NCBI GenBank assembly: GCA_004556005.1
Contig: SFJA01000014.1
Span: 1 to 32,226, forward strand
Length of the DNA stretch: 32,226 nt
Direction: 5' to 3'
Source: Bacteroidales bacterium
GTDB taxonomy: Bacteria; Bacteroidota; Bacteroidia; Bacteroidales; UBA932
Of this stretch, positions 15,732-25,020 are shown piece by piece (position 1 is the first letter of the stretch; each line of letters starts with the position of its first letter). The notes beneath the pieces were generated by a model. That model was not told where the DNA came from and did not search any database. It saw only the letters and a program-made list of their open reading frames with translations. The translations under genes and the position numbers were made by a program.

Positions 15732-18700
15732 TTAGAAGTTGACGCTAAGCTGGACGGAAAAGTTCCTCGTCATTCCGGTAGTGAAACAGAATGTCTTGTA
15801 GCTGTTCCGGTCGCGGCTCTGGTCCGGGGTCCAGAAAAAGAGGTTGTTGCCTATCAGCGTGGCAGTAGCGCTGCTTGCTCCGATGAAGCGGCACACTGAT
15901 TTTGGCAGGTTGTAGCTGAGTGCAAGGTTGTTGAGCTGTACGCTGGTCTTGCTGTAGAGGAAGCGCGTTGATCCCATTGCGGAACTTGTGCTGACCTTGT
16001 ACGCGTGGCGAGGGTTGGCGGAAATGTCTCCCGGTTTACGCCAGTGGTCGAGTTCTTCGATTATTACGTTCTCGTTGATTATGTCGTAGCCGTCACTGTA
16101 CATATTGACATAATCCCAGCCGCCAATGGTGTAGGTAAGGAATACCACCAGGGACCAGTCGCCCCAGCTTATTGTGTTGCGCATACCTCCGCGGAAGTCA
16201 GGCTGCTTGTCGTATTGGCTGAGCAGCACCCTGTTGTTGTAGGAGAAACTGTAGGTAAGGTCTCCGTTGGCATCATACCACATAGGCGCTCCCGATACCG
16301 GATCGACGCCCGCCCAGCGGCTGAGCCACCAGGCATCCTTGCTTGCGCCTTCCATCCAGACATAGTCAAAAAAACCGGTATGCATTCCGTTATAGAGTTT
16401 GCGTATGATGTTGCGGTTCACGGCACCGTTGAACGAAGTGGTCCATTTGAAATTGTCCCTGACTATGTTTTTGCTGATGACTTCCAGCTCAAAGCCTCGG
16501 TTTTCCAGTTCACCCACGTTACGCATCACCTTGTCATCGCTAATTATTGATGATACGAATCCCTTGTATAGCAGGTCCGTGGTGTATTTGTCATATACTT
16601 CGGTGTTGAGTTCAATCCTGCCGTCGAAGAGTGAGATGTCAAGACCCAGGTTGGTGATCCAGGTGTTTTCCCAGCTCAGGCCGGGGTTAGGCGCGGCGCT
16701 CTGAATGGCGCCTATGGCTCCTCCGTATGCATAGGAAGAACCGTAGGAGTATGTACCATAGGCCGAACCCGTGTCAACCCTCGAGTTGCCGCTGTTGCCG
16801 AAACTTGCCTTGAACTTGAGTTTGTCCATCCACTTCACTTTCCAGAAACGCTCGTTGTGCACGTTCCAGGAAAGTCCTATCGAACTGAAGTCGCCCCATT
16901 TGGCGTACTCGCTGAATGAAGACGTTCCCTGACGCCTGTAGGAAGCCGAAAGATAATAACGCTTGTCGTATGACCAGTTGAGGCTCGCCAGATAGGAGAG
17001 GGAGCGGCCGTTGGATGCACTGCTGTAGCCCTTGCGCGACGCTTCCTGGGAGTATCCTATCTCCTTGATGTTGTCATTGGCAAATCCGTATCCTGTGGCA
17101 TACAGCGACCTGTGCTCCTTGCTGACAAGTTCGATGCCGGCCATCGCTCCCACGCTGTGCTTGCCGAAATTGCGGTTGAAGTTGAGTCGGTCTATGTTGT
17201 TCCAGACCATCGAGTAGGCATTTGACCTTCGTGACACTCCGTCCTGGTCTATGCTGGTAAGTCCGTCCAGGGTGTTCTTGGAATAGTATATCAATTCATT
17301 GGAGTTGAGCGTGTTGATACCTCCCATAACGGTAGCGGTCAGTCCCTCGGCAATTTCTATCTTGAGGTTTGCAGTGCCGTTGGCGCTCAGTGCCATCTGC
17401 CTGTTGTCATTCAGGTCACGGTTCGGAACCTCGTTGTCGAAGAATTTCTTCATCACGGGATTGTAGTTGTTTACATCCTGTGAGTAGTAGTTGTACAGGC
17501 GCGGAGTGACTCCGTCCTCATCATAAGGTGAAAAAATCGGAATCACCTCCAGATATGATTTGGAAATCGAGAACAGGTCGTTGACATTGTAGGAAGCATT
17601 GAGGTTGATGTCTGCGCTGACCCTCTTGCCAAGCTTGTAAACGGATCTCTCCCTTATCGAGAACCTGTTCTGCACATTGCCCTTGACGGTTCCCTCGTCT
17701 CGGTTGAAACTTGCTGAAAGATAATGCTTTGCCTTGCTTGTGCCTGAATCGGCCTTGAGATTCACCTCCTGGGTGCTTCCCATTCCGAAATACACCTTCT
17801 GCCAGTCTGTGTCGGTGGTGGAGTAGCTGTTGTGTTCGTTGTCCCGATACGGGAAATTCTCCATCAGATATCCGGCATTAGTCCAAGCCTCCTGAGCAAG
17901 TGACATCCACTGCTCGGCGTTGCAGTATTTGGTCATGGTCTCCGGTGCAACGTAGGATATTCCGTAAAGTACATCCGCGCTGATTCTGACCTTGTCATCG
18001 CCCTTGCCCTGACGTGTGGTCACAAGGATGACTCCGTTGGCTCCGTCCGCACCGTAAATGGAAGTTGTCGCCGCATCCTTGAGCACCGTTATGGACTCTA
18101 TATCGTCAGGGTTGAGGAAGGACAGGGGACTGACACCTGTTGACATACCTATAATGGTGCTGCTTGTATTGCTTCCTGTATATACAGGTACACCGTCAAC
18201 CACCCACAGAGGCTCGCAGTTGGCGCTCAGCGAGGCATCTCCGCGTATCCTTATCTTAAACCTGGACCTTGCAGCGCCGTCCCCGCTCTCGTCTACAACC
18301 ATACCCGGCACAAGTCCGTTAAGCATATTGTCAATGCGCGCAGCAGGAAGCGTGCTCAACTCATTGGAAGTCACCTGATAAGCCGAACCCGTCATATCCG
18401 AACGCTTCTGCGCGAGACCGTAGCCGGCGGTGATGACTGCCTCTTCAAGAGCATTCCTGTCTGCCTTGAGCACTACGTCCAATTGCTTCTTGTTTCCCAC
18501 AACCACCTCAGCATCAAGCATTCCCAGATAAGAGAACACCAGCACGCTGGACGCGTCCAGCCTTGCGCTAAGCTTGTACTTACCATCAATGTCAGTCAGG
18601 GCATAATTCTTCTTTGACCCTCCCTTGACAATGACACTGGCACCCGCGAGAGCCTCTCCGTTCTCGTCCTTCACTGTGCCTGTCACCTCCCTTGTGCCCT

Positions 18701-18758
18701 GGGCCGATGCCGCAAGGCACAAAAGAAAGCTGACAAATACTACCAACAACCGTTTCAT
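15732..18758 (-). CDS. SusC/RagA-family TonB-linked outer-membrane transporter
   Basis: The 1,008-residue protein begins with a signal peptide (cleavage after ASA). A carboxypeptidase-regulatory-like domain follows at about residues 23-105 (VTGTVKDENGEALAGASVIVKG), then the SusC plug (EEAVITAGYGLAQKRSDMTGS, PLWVVDGVPV, DIESITVLKDAATTSIYGADGANGVILVTTRQGK) and a long beta-barrel ending in FSVQLSVNF with terminal Phe. This is a complete SusC transporter powered by TonB-ExbBD. No N-terminal anti-sigma-interacting (DUF4974/STN) extension is present, so it is unlikely to signal to an ECF sigma factor. It lies 12 bases after the tricorn-like protease gene and 12 before SusD. No glycoside hydrolase, lyase or esterase is found in the operon. 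Confidence 0.96.
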   Translation of the reverse strand: MKRLLVVFVSFLLCLAASAQGTREVTGTVKDENGEALAGASVIVKGGSKKNYALTDIDGKYKLSARLDASSVLVFSYLGMLDAEVVVGNKKQLDVVLKADRNALEEAVITAGYGLAQKRSDMTGSAYQVTSNELSTLPAARIDNMLNGLVPGMVVDESGDGAARSRFKIRIRGDASLSANCEPLWVVDGVPVYTGSNTSSTIIGMSTGVSPLSFLNPDDIESITVLKDAATTSIYGADGANGVILVTTRQGKGDDKVRISADVLYGISYVAPETMTKYCNAEQWMSLAQEAWTNAGYLMENFPYRDNEHNSYSTTDTDWQKVYFGMGSTQEVNLKADSGTSKAKHYLSASFNRDEGTVKGNVQNRFSIRERSVYKLGKRVSADINLNASYNVNDLFSISKSYLEVIPIFSPYDEDGVTPRLYNYYSQDVNNYNPVMKKFFDNEVPNRDLNDNRQMALSANGTANLKIEIAEGLTATVMGGINTLNSNELIYYSKNTLDGLTSIDQDGVSRRSNAYSMVWNNIDRLNFNRNFGKHSVGAMAGIELVSKEHRSLYATGYGFANDNIKEIGYSQEASRKGYSSASNGRSLSYLASLNWSYDKRYYLSASYRRQGTSSFSEYAKWGDFSSIGLSWNVHNERFWKVKWMDKLKFKASFGNSGNSRVDTGSAYGTYSYGSSYAYGGAIGAIQSAAPNPGLSWENTWITNLGLDISLFDGRIELNTEVYDKYTTDLLYKGFVSSIISDDKVMRNVGELENRGFELEVISKNIVRDNFKWTTSFNGAVNRNIIRKLYNGMHTGFFDYVWMEGASKDAWWLSRWAGVDPVSGAPMWYDANGDLTYSFSYNNRVLLSQYDKQPDFRGGMRNTISWGDWSLVVFLTYTIGGWDYVNMYSDGYDIINENVIIEELDHWRKPGDISANPRHAYKVSTSSAMGSTRFLYSKTSVQLNNLALSYNLPKSVCRFIGASSATATLIGNNLFFWTPDQSRDRNSYKTFCFTTGMTRNFSVQLSVNF

Positions 18759-18770
18759 ACCCTCAGAACA

Positions 18771-21700
18771 TTACTCCCCGAGCATCAGCTTGACTGCAGC
18801 TTCAAGCTGCTGGTCAACTCCTTCAGCAACCTTTTCGGGCTCGTTATATACAAGCACGTCAGGTTCTATCTGATAATTCTCAAGAGCACGGTTCACGTCA
18901 AGTCCCCACGACGTCACCTGAGGTATGCCAAATACGGTGCTTCCGTCAATCTGGTATTCCCACCATACTGCGGTCATTGTGCCCGGCACCGGAGCGCCTA
19001 CAAGTTTGCCGACTCCGAGTGCCTTGTAGCAATATGGGAATCCGCAGGCGTCAGAGTAGTTGTCTTCGCCCATAAGCACGCAGGACGGCTTGGTCCACTT
19101 GCTGTACGGTTCCGTGCCGATATACTGTCCGCGAGGGCGGAACTCGATGTAAGCCTTGCCGTCGAGGAAGGTCACGAGGTCGTCGTGCAGCCAGCCGCCG
19201 CCATTGTGTCTGGTGTCCACGATAAGCGCTTCGCAGGTCCTGTAGCGTCCCAGTGCCTTTGAATACACTTCACGGAAACTGTCTGAGTCCATGCCCTTTA
19301 CGTGTACATAGCCTACGCGGCCTCCGGAGAGCTTCTCGACCATCTTTTCGCGACTGCGCACCCATCTCTTGTACAGGCCCTGAGAGTCGCTTGATGAAGG
19401 AGTTACAAATACCTTGTGTGTCTTGGAACCATGCTTGACGTCAAGGCGTGTGCGTTTGCCTGACTTGTAGAGCAGGACATCGTACCAGGCCTTGTCCTTG
19501 CCAATCTTTTCACCGTCAACGGCCGTGATTATGTCTCCGGCTTCCAGCTCAGGCAAAGCGATCTGCAGCAGGCTTCCCGGCAGAATCTCGGCAATCCTGA
19601 GACCCTCTCCGTTCCAATTCTGGTCGAACAGCACGCCCAGGTGTCCCGTTCCTATTCCGCTCCTTGCATAGTAGCGGGCTCCGGTATGCGAACCGTTCAG
19701 TTCTCCAAGCAATTCCGACAGAAGTTCCTGGAAATCATATCCGTTGTCGATGAACGGCAGGAACTGAGCATAGTTGTCGTGAAGCGCATCCCAGTCAACT
19801 CCGTGCATGTTCTCGTCGTAGAATTTTTCCTTGACCTGCTTCCAGCAGTGTTCGAAGATGTATGCGCGCTCCTCTGCAGGCTTGTAGTCGTATTCGCTTG
19901 AGAATGAGATGCTCTTGTCCTTCTTTCCGGTGTTCATGTCGATGCGGCTGATACCGAGCAGGCCTGGGGTATAGAGGTATTTTCCGTCCCTGTCTGCAAT
20001 GAAAGGTCCGCGAACGCCCTTGCTGACAACGGAGATGCTTCCGTCCTTGATGTTGAGACAGCAAAGGTCCATACCCTTTTCAAGACGCATGGTGTAGAAG
20101 AGCTTGGTGCCGTCCGGGCTGAGGAAATGGTCTCCCATACGGCCGGAAACGCGTGTCAGCCTGACAGTCCTGTCGTCACGGTTATCGAGGTCTAGCTTGA
20201 GCTTCTCGGTCTTGCCCTTTTCGGCTTTGAGCGAGTCTTTTTCCTCCTTCTTCTCCTCCTTTGCCTTTTCCTTTTCGCTCTTTCCGAGCTTAGCTATCTT
20301 GTCCTCGTTCTCGCTGCAGATGAATTTGGCAAAAGCCTCTGCATCGAAGAACATTGCGTAAACGTCGCTTTCGGCACCCCAGCTGCCGTGGCTGCGGTAA
20401 CCGTTTCGGTCGGTGCTCCAGGTCATTACCTTGCCCTTGAGACCCCAGCGGAATCCGCCGTCGCTGTAGCCGCTGCGCGTGAGGTTGGTAATCTTGCAGT
20501 CGTCGATGTCGATGAGAGCTATGTCCTGATTGTTCCAGCCACCGTCCGCACCGTAGTTCACAAGTATGTGGCGGCTGTCGGGAGCCCATTCGAACTCCTG
20601 GTCACCATCACTGTATGAGTAGTTGACCCCCTTGAGCAGGCTTTTTTCCTTGCCCGATTCTATATTCTTGATTACCAGCTCTGTACGGTCGCGCAGGAAT
20701 GCCACCCACTTGCCGTCCGGACTTACCTGAGGCTGGAAGCAGGTCTGGTTGCCCTCGCTGAACTGCTCCTCCTTGAATTCGTAGGACAGTGAGAACAGAT
20801 TGTCATCCTTGTTGACCAGGCTGCATTTGTAAATGCCCCAGTGTCCGTTCCTTTCGGCAGCATAGAATATCGACCTGCCGTCCTTTGAGAAACTTACGCC
20901 CCTTTCCTCTTCGGGAGTGTTAGTGATGCGTCGTGTAAGCTTTGCGTCAACCGCGGTGACAAACACGTCTCCGTGAGCCACTACGGCAAGCTCCTTGCCT
21001 CCCTCTGCAGCAGAAATGTCGCTGATTCCTGACATAATGCTGCGCCTGATTACGTCGCGACTGTTCTTGTCAACGTTGACTGTCAGCTCAATCTTTTCAG
21101 GATCAGCGCCTTCGGTCTTACGATACAGGTCACCGTTATATGAAAAGAGCAGGGTTCCGTTGCCGGCGATGCTCAGATAGCGGCAGGGATGCTCCGGAAG
21201 GAAAGTCACCTGGGTCTTTTCCTGCGGACGGCTCACGCTTGAACGCCATACGTTGAAGTTGCCCCCTTCTTCGCTCAGGTAGTAGTAACTGTCACCGTCA
21301 GCGGCCCAAACCGGATTGCGGTCCTCGCCTATGAAGGAACTCATCTTGGTATAGGAACCCGCTGCCGGGCTGAACTTCCATACGTCACGGGTAACGGAAG
21401 ATGTATGATGCTTGCGCATAGAGTCCTCATAGCCCTTGATATCCTCGTACAGTATGTCTCCGGAAGCATTGATACTTACGTTGCTCATAGGAATGGAGCT
21501 CACTTGCACAGGTCTTCCGCCCTCGAACGGAACTGCATAGAGCTGAGGGTCACCCGGGAATCCGTCGTATTTTACGTCCGGCTGAATGTTTGCCGAGAAA
21601 TAAACCTTTCCGTCAGCACTCACCGCGAGAGGGACCTCGCTGCCTCCGTAGGTGGTCAGCCTGCGCGGGATTCCGCCCTCGACAGGCACGGTCCACACGT

Positions 21701-21971
21701 CCTTCGAAATCTCCCTGTCAGAGGAGAATACTATATTCTTGCCGTCTGCCGTCCAGAGCGGATCGCTGTCCATTGCCGGATTGGAGGTCAGCTTGATTGC
21801 CGTACCGCCACCTATCGGGGCGATATAAATGTCTCCCTGCCAGGCAAATGCTATCTTCTGTCCGTCAGGCGAAATGGAACTTTTCCTTATCCAGCCGGGA
21901 GTTGTACCGGCAAACGAAACGGCTCCTGCTAGAATTGCAGCAAGGCAAATGATGGTTCTGTTCAGTTTCAT
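18771..21971 (-). CDS. Secreted tricorn-like protease (S41 family)
   Basis: This 1,066-residue protein has a cleavable signal peptide (MKLNRTIICLAAILAGAVSFA), so it acts in the periplasm or beyond. The first half is two beta-propellers built from WD40-like/PD40 repeats (SPDGQKIAFAWQGDIY, ADGKNIVFSSDRE, SPDGKWVAFLRDRTE). A Lys/Glu-rich linker (about residues 560-595) separates repeats. Then come a C1 domain, a PDZ domain (GLRIAEILPGSLL) and an S41 catalytic domain. The tricorn-type residues are visible as S761-H762 in NGSHTGA and the nucleophile candidate S973 in DNYSDA, with HNGGG between. Tricorn trims short peptides in archaea. The gene leads an operon with SusC, SusD and two lipoproteins, which suggests processing of imported peptides (inference). 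Confidence 0.92.
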   Translation of the reverse strand: MKLNRTIICLAAILAGAVSFAGTTPGWIRKSSISPDGQKIAFAWQGDIYIAPIGGGTAIKLTSNPAMDSDPLWTADGKNIVFSSDREISKDVWTVPVEGGIPRRLTTYGGSEVPLAVSADGKVYFSANIQPDVKYDGFPGDPQLYAVPFEGGRPVQVSSIPMSNVSINASGDILYEDIKGYEDSMRKHHTSSVTRDVWKFSPAAGSYTKMSSFIGEDRNPVWAADGDSYYYLSEEGGNFNVWRSSVSRPQEKTQVTFLPEHPCRYLSIAGNGTLLFSYNGDLYRKTEGADPEKIELTVNVDKNSRDVIRRSIMSGISDISAAEGGKELAVVAHGDVFVTAVDAKLTRRITNTPEEERGVSFSKDGRSIFYAAERNGHWGIYKCSLVNKDDNLFSLSYEFKEEQFSEGNQTCFQPQVSPDGKWVAFLRDRTELVIKNIESGKEKSLLKGVNYSYSDGDQEFEWAPDSRHILVNYGADGGWNNQDIALIDIDDCKITNLTRSGYSDGGFRWGLKGKVMTWSTDRNGYRSHGSWGAESDVYAMFFDAEAFAKFICSENEDKIAKLGKSEKEKAKEEKKEEKDSLKAEKGKTEKLKLDLDNRDDRTVRLTRVSGRMGDHFLSPDGTKLFYTMRLEKGMDLCCLNIKDGSISVVSKGVRGPFIADRDGKYLYTPGLLGISRIDMNTGKKDKSISFSSEYDYKPAEERAYIFEHCWKQVKEKFYDENMHGVDWDALHDNYAQFLPFIDNGYDFQELLSELLGELNGSHTGARYYARSGIGTGHLGVLFDQNWNGEGLRIAEILPGSLLQIALPELEAGDIITAVDGEKIGKDKAWYDVLLYKSGKRTRLDVKHGSKTHKVFVTPSSSDSQGLYKRWVRSREKMVEKLSGGRVGYVHVKGMDSDSFREVYSKALGRYRTCEALIVDTRHNGGGWLHDDLVTFLDGKAYIEFRPRGQYIGTEPYSKWTKPSCVLMGEDNYSDACGFPYCYKALGVGKLVGAPVPGTMTAVWWEYQIDGSTVFGIPQVTSWGLDVNRALENYQIEPDVLVYNEPEKVAEGVDQQLEAAVKLMLGE

Positions 21972-21997
21972 ATCCGATTCAATATAGTGTCAAGTCA

Positions 21998-22005
21998 CAA
22001 ATATA
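21998..22005 (-). promoter_or_regulatory. -7 box for the tricorn-SusCD operon
   Basis: On the minus strand this is a perfect TATATTTG, 26 bases before the tricorn ATG. It lies back to back with the plus-strand box at 22018-22025, with 12 bases between. No -33 TTTG is visible. Confidence 0.55.
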
Positions 22006-22017
22006 CTTAAAAATGCA

Positions 22018-22025
22018 TATATTTG
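22018..22025 (+). promoter_or_regulatory. -7 box for the divergent glycosyltransferase
   Basis: A perfect TATATTTG lies 8 bases before the ATG at 22034. A second copy at 22042-22049 falls inside the first codons and could serve the later ATG at 22067. Confidence 0.5.
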
Positions 22026-22033
22026 TCAGCAGT

Positions 22034-23380
22034 ATGATTCGTATATTTGATATTCCATTTCATTCTATGTCTTCCGAAGTTAAAAAATTCGCACTTTCTT
22101 CGGAAACTGACTATACTTTATTCCATTTCGGAAGTAATGACATACGCTGGGTTGACCGCGGGCTGGAGCGTATGCTGCAGGTCGCCCGATACACCGGCGC
22201 AGTACTCTGCTATTCGGACCGATTCAGCGATAGCGGCACCTCAATCGAGCCGCATCCCGTAATCGACTGGCAGGAGGGCTCGCTGAGGGACGACTTCGAC
22301 TTCGGCAGCGTCATCCTGGTCCGCACGGACGCCCTCCGGAAGGCAGTCTCCGGCAACTGGGAGCAGTACCGCTATGCCGGTATGTACCAGCTCATTCTCG
22401 CTCTCTCGAGGCTGGGAGAATTTGTCCATATAAACGAATTCCTCTACTACGACCTCCTGCTCGACACGCGCACGTCGGGGGAGAAGCAGTTCGATTATGT
22501 GAACCCGCGCAATCGCGAGGTGCAGATCGAGATGGAAGCGGCCTGTACCGCCCACCTCAAGGCCGTCGGTGCTTGGCTGCCGCCGGTCGAAAAAACGGTG
22601 GACTTCGGTTTTTCCGAGGGACAATTCTCCTGCGAGGCTTCGGTCATCATTCCTTGCCGCAACCGTGCTGCCACGATAGGTGATGCGATTCGCTCGGCGC
22701 TCTCGCAAGTTGCTGATTTTCCGTACAATGTCATAGTCGTGGACGATAACAGCACCGACGGGACCGTGGATGTCATCAAGTCCTTTGATGACCCGAGACT
22801 CGTTTATATTGCCCAGGACGATTCGTTTCACGCCATAGGAGGGAACTGGAATGCGGCCATCTTTGACCCGCGTTGCGGACGATTTGCGCTGCAGCTCGAC
22901 TCGGACGACATGTATAGCGGTCCGGATACGGTAAGGCGCTTTGTCGAAGCATTTTATGCTCAGCGTTGCGCTATGGTGATAGGCAGTTATGAGATTACGG
23001 ATTTTGATCTTAATCCTCTGCCTCCGGGACTTGTGGACCATAGAGAGTGGACTCAGGAGAACGGTCATAACAATGCATTGCGTATCAATGGATTGGGGGC
23101 GCCGAGAGGATTCTTCGTGCCTGTGCTGCGTGAGATAGGATTCCCTGTCACGGCTTACGGAGAGGACTATGCTGTCGCGCTTCGAATCAGCAGGGAATAC
23201 CGCATAGGGCGCATCTATGACTCGCTTTACTGCTGCCGCAGATGGGGAGGCAATTCCGATGCGGCTCTCAGCGTGGACAAAGTCAATGCCAACAACCTGT
23301 ATAAAGACCGCCTGCGCACTTGGGAAATCCAGGCACGCAGGCAGATGATGCTATCCGGAGACTCTTATTCCGGTTTGTAG
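22034..23380 (+). CDS. Two-domain GT2 glycosyltransferase
   Basis: The 448-residue cytoplasmic enzyme has a canonical GT2 domain from about residue 200: ASVIIPCRNRAATI, VIVVDDNSTDGT, and the metal-binding LQLDSDDMY near 287-294. It transfers a sugar from a nucleotide donor; donor and acceptor are unknown. The first 190 residues look like a divergent, probably non-catalytic GT-A-like domain (LERMLQVARYTGAVLCYSDR, then SLRDDFDFGSVILV). I recall the same two-part layout in other Bacteroidota glycosyltransferases. Three in-frame ATGs compete (22013, 22034, 22067). The first lies upstream of the -7 box and is unlikely, and I chose 22034. The 3' end overlaps the convergent glnS end by 16 bases. The gene is divergent from the tricorn operon. 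Confidence 0.85.
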   Translation: MIRIFDIPFHSMSSEVKKFALSSETDYTLFHFGSNDIRWVDRGLERMLQVARYTGAVLCYSDRFSDSGTSIEPHPVIDWQEGSLRDDFDFGSVILVRTDALRKAVSGNWEQYRYAGMYQLILALSRLGEFVHINEFLYYDLLLDTRTSGEKQFDYVNPRNREVQIEMEAACTAHLKAVGAWLPPVEKTVDFGFSEGQFSCEASVIIPCRNRAATIGDAIRSALSQVADFPYNVIVVDDNSTDGTVDVIKSFDDPRLVYIAQDDSFHAIGGNWNAAIFDPRCGRFALQLDSDDMYSGPDTVRRFVEAFYAQRCAMVIGSYEITDFDLNPLPPGLVDHREWTQENGHNNALRINGLGAPRGFFVPVLREIGFPVTAYGEDYAVALRISREYRIGRIYDSLYCCRRWGGNSDAALSVDKVNANNLYKDRLRTWEIQARRQMMLSGDSYSGL

Positions 23381-25020
23381 GAATCTTTGAGGGTCACTGT
23401 CCTGTTAAATACGGCGTGATCCGGTGTGGAATCCTTGTCCAATACATAGTATCCGGTGCGCTCGAACTGAACGGCAATGCCCGATTTGTCTTCGAGCAGT
23501 GCAGGCTCTGCAAGTCCCTTTCCGAGCGTAAGCGATTCCGGGTTGAGGAAGTCCTTGTAGTCCTTGTCCTCAGGTACCTGGCTCATATCGGCAAGAGTAA
23601 AGAGCTTGTCGTAATTGCGCAGTTCCAGAGCTTTGGCGTATCTGGTCGATACCCAATGGATGGTACCCTTTACAGAACGCCACTCGCCGCTTCCCGGCCG
23701 GGTTGACGGGTCATAGCTGCACCTGAGTTCGACTACGTTTCCGGATCCATCCTTGACCACTTCGTCGCATTTGATGATGTAGGTGTACTTGAGACGAACC
23801 TCGCCTTCGGGCTTGAGACGGAAGAATTTCTTCGGAGCGTCCTCCATAAAGTCGGCGCGGTCGATCCAAAGCTCGCGGGTAAACGGAACCTTACGGGAAG
23901 CGCCTTCCGGTTCGGCAGGATTGAGAGGGCAGTCGAACCACTCCACCTGTTCCTCGGGATAGTTGGTAATCGTGACCTTAACAGGGTCCTGGACAACCAT
24001 ATACCTGTTTGCTCGCGCGTTGAGGTCCTGCCTTACGCACCACTCGAGAAGCTGCAGGTCGATAAGCTGGTCTCTCTTGGAAACGCCTATCTTGTCGCAG
24101 AACATCTTAAGGGCATCTGCAGTATAGCCCCTGCGGCGCACACCGCAGAGCGTTGGCATACGAGGGTCATCCCAGCCGGCAACCAGGCCTTTCTGCACTA
24201 GTTCGAGCAACTTGCGCTTGCTCATCAGGGTGTAGGTCAGGTTGAGACGGGCAAACTCGTACTGGTGTGACGGGAAAATGCCCAGGGTCTGTATGAACCA
24301 GTCGTAGAGAGGACGGTGAACGTCAAACTCCAGCGTACAGATAGAGTGTGTGATATGCTCTATGGAGTCGCACTGGCCGTGGGTGTAGTCGTACATAGGA
24401 TAAATGCACCATTTGTCACCCGTGCGGTGATGGCTTGCGTGCTTGATCCGGTAGAGGAGAGGATCACGGAACATCATATTTGGATGCGCCATATCTATCT
24501 TCGCCCTGAGCACCTTTTCACCGTCTGCATAAACTCCGTCACGCATTTCGCGGAAGAGCTTGAGGTTTTCCTCTACGCTGCGATTGCGGTACGGACTCTC
24601 AATACCGGGCTTGTCAACGGTGCCTCTACCCTTGGAAATTTCTTCCTGAGTCTGGTCATCGACATAGGCGAGTCCCCGTTTGATGAGATCCTCGGCCCAC
24701 TCATAAAGCTGGTCGAAATAATCGGAAGCGTAGCACTCCTTTTCCCATTGGAAACCGAGCCACTTGATGTCCTCCTTGATGGAGTCCACATACTCGACAT
24801 CCTCCTTGACAGGATTGGTGTCATCGTAGCGCAGGTTGGTCTTGCCTCCGTATTTCTGTGCGAGACCGAAGTTTATGCACAGGCTCTTGGCGTGTCCGAG
24901 ATGCAGGTAGCCGTTGGGCTCCGGCGGGAAGCGGGTGAGTATGCTTTCGTACTTGCCGCTCTTAAGGTCCTCCTCGATTATTTCCTCGAGGAAATTCAGT
25001 TTTTTAACTTCTTCTTCCAT
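23365..25020 (-). CDS. glnS: Glutaminyl-tRNA synthetase
   Basis: This 551-residue class I synthetase charges tRNA-Gln with glutamine. The HIGH-type motif is PPEPNGYLHLGH (residues 32-43) and the KMSKS-type motif is MSKRK (266-270). GlnS-specific features include RYDDTNPVKED, the TEFD-like LEFDVHRPLYDWF, and the C-terminal anticodon-binding beta-barrels (RELWIDRADFMEDAPKKFFRLKPEGEVRLK). A GlnS rather than GltX assignment is favoured by length and by the barrels. The ATG follows the TAA of the HMA-domain gene with no base between them, so glnS is translated from the tail of a metal-handling operon unless an internal promoter exists. Its stop lies inside the end of the convergent glycosyltransferase gene. 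Confidence 0.97.
   Translation of the reverse strand: MEEEVKKLNFLEEIIEEDLKSGKYESILTRFPPEPNGYLHLGHAKSLCINFGLAQKYGGKTNLRYDDTNPVKEDVEYVDSIKEDIKWLGFQWEKECYASDYFDQLYEWAEDLIKRGLAYVDDQTQEEISKGRGTVDKPGIESPYRNRSVEENLKLFREMRDGVYADGEKVLRAKIDMAHPNMMFRDPLLYRIKHASHHRTGDKWCIYPMYDYTHGQCDSIEHITHSICTLEFDVHRPLYDWFIQTLGIFPSHQYEFARLNLTYTLMSKRKLLELVQKGLVAGWDDPRMPTLCGVRRRGYTADALKMFCDKIGVSKRDQLIDLQLLEWCVRQDLNARANRYMVVQDPVKVTITNYPEEQVEWFDCPLNPAEPEGASRKVPFTRELWIDRADFMEDAPKKFFRLKPEGEVRLKYTYIIKCDEVVKDGSGNVVELRCSYDPSTRPGSGEWRSVKGTIHWVSTRYAKALELRNYDKLFTLADMSQVPEDKDYKDFLNPESLTLGKGLAEPALLEDKSGIAVQFERTGYYVLDKDSTPDHAVFNRTVTLKDSYKPE

Noticed and set aside
22241..23068. Minus-strand open frame of 275 codons opposite the two-domain glycosyltransferase
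   Set aside because: It covers the GT2 motifs on the other strand, has no promoter, and its composition is typical of an antisense shadow.
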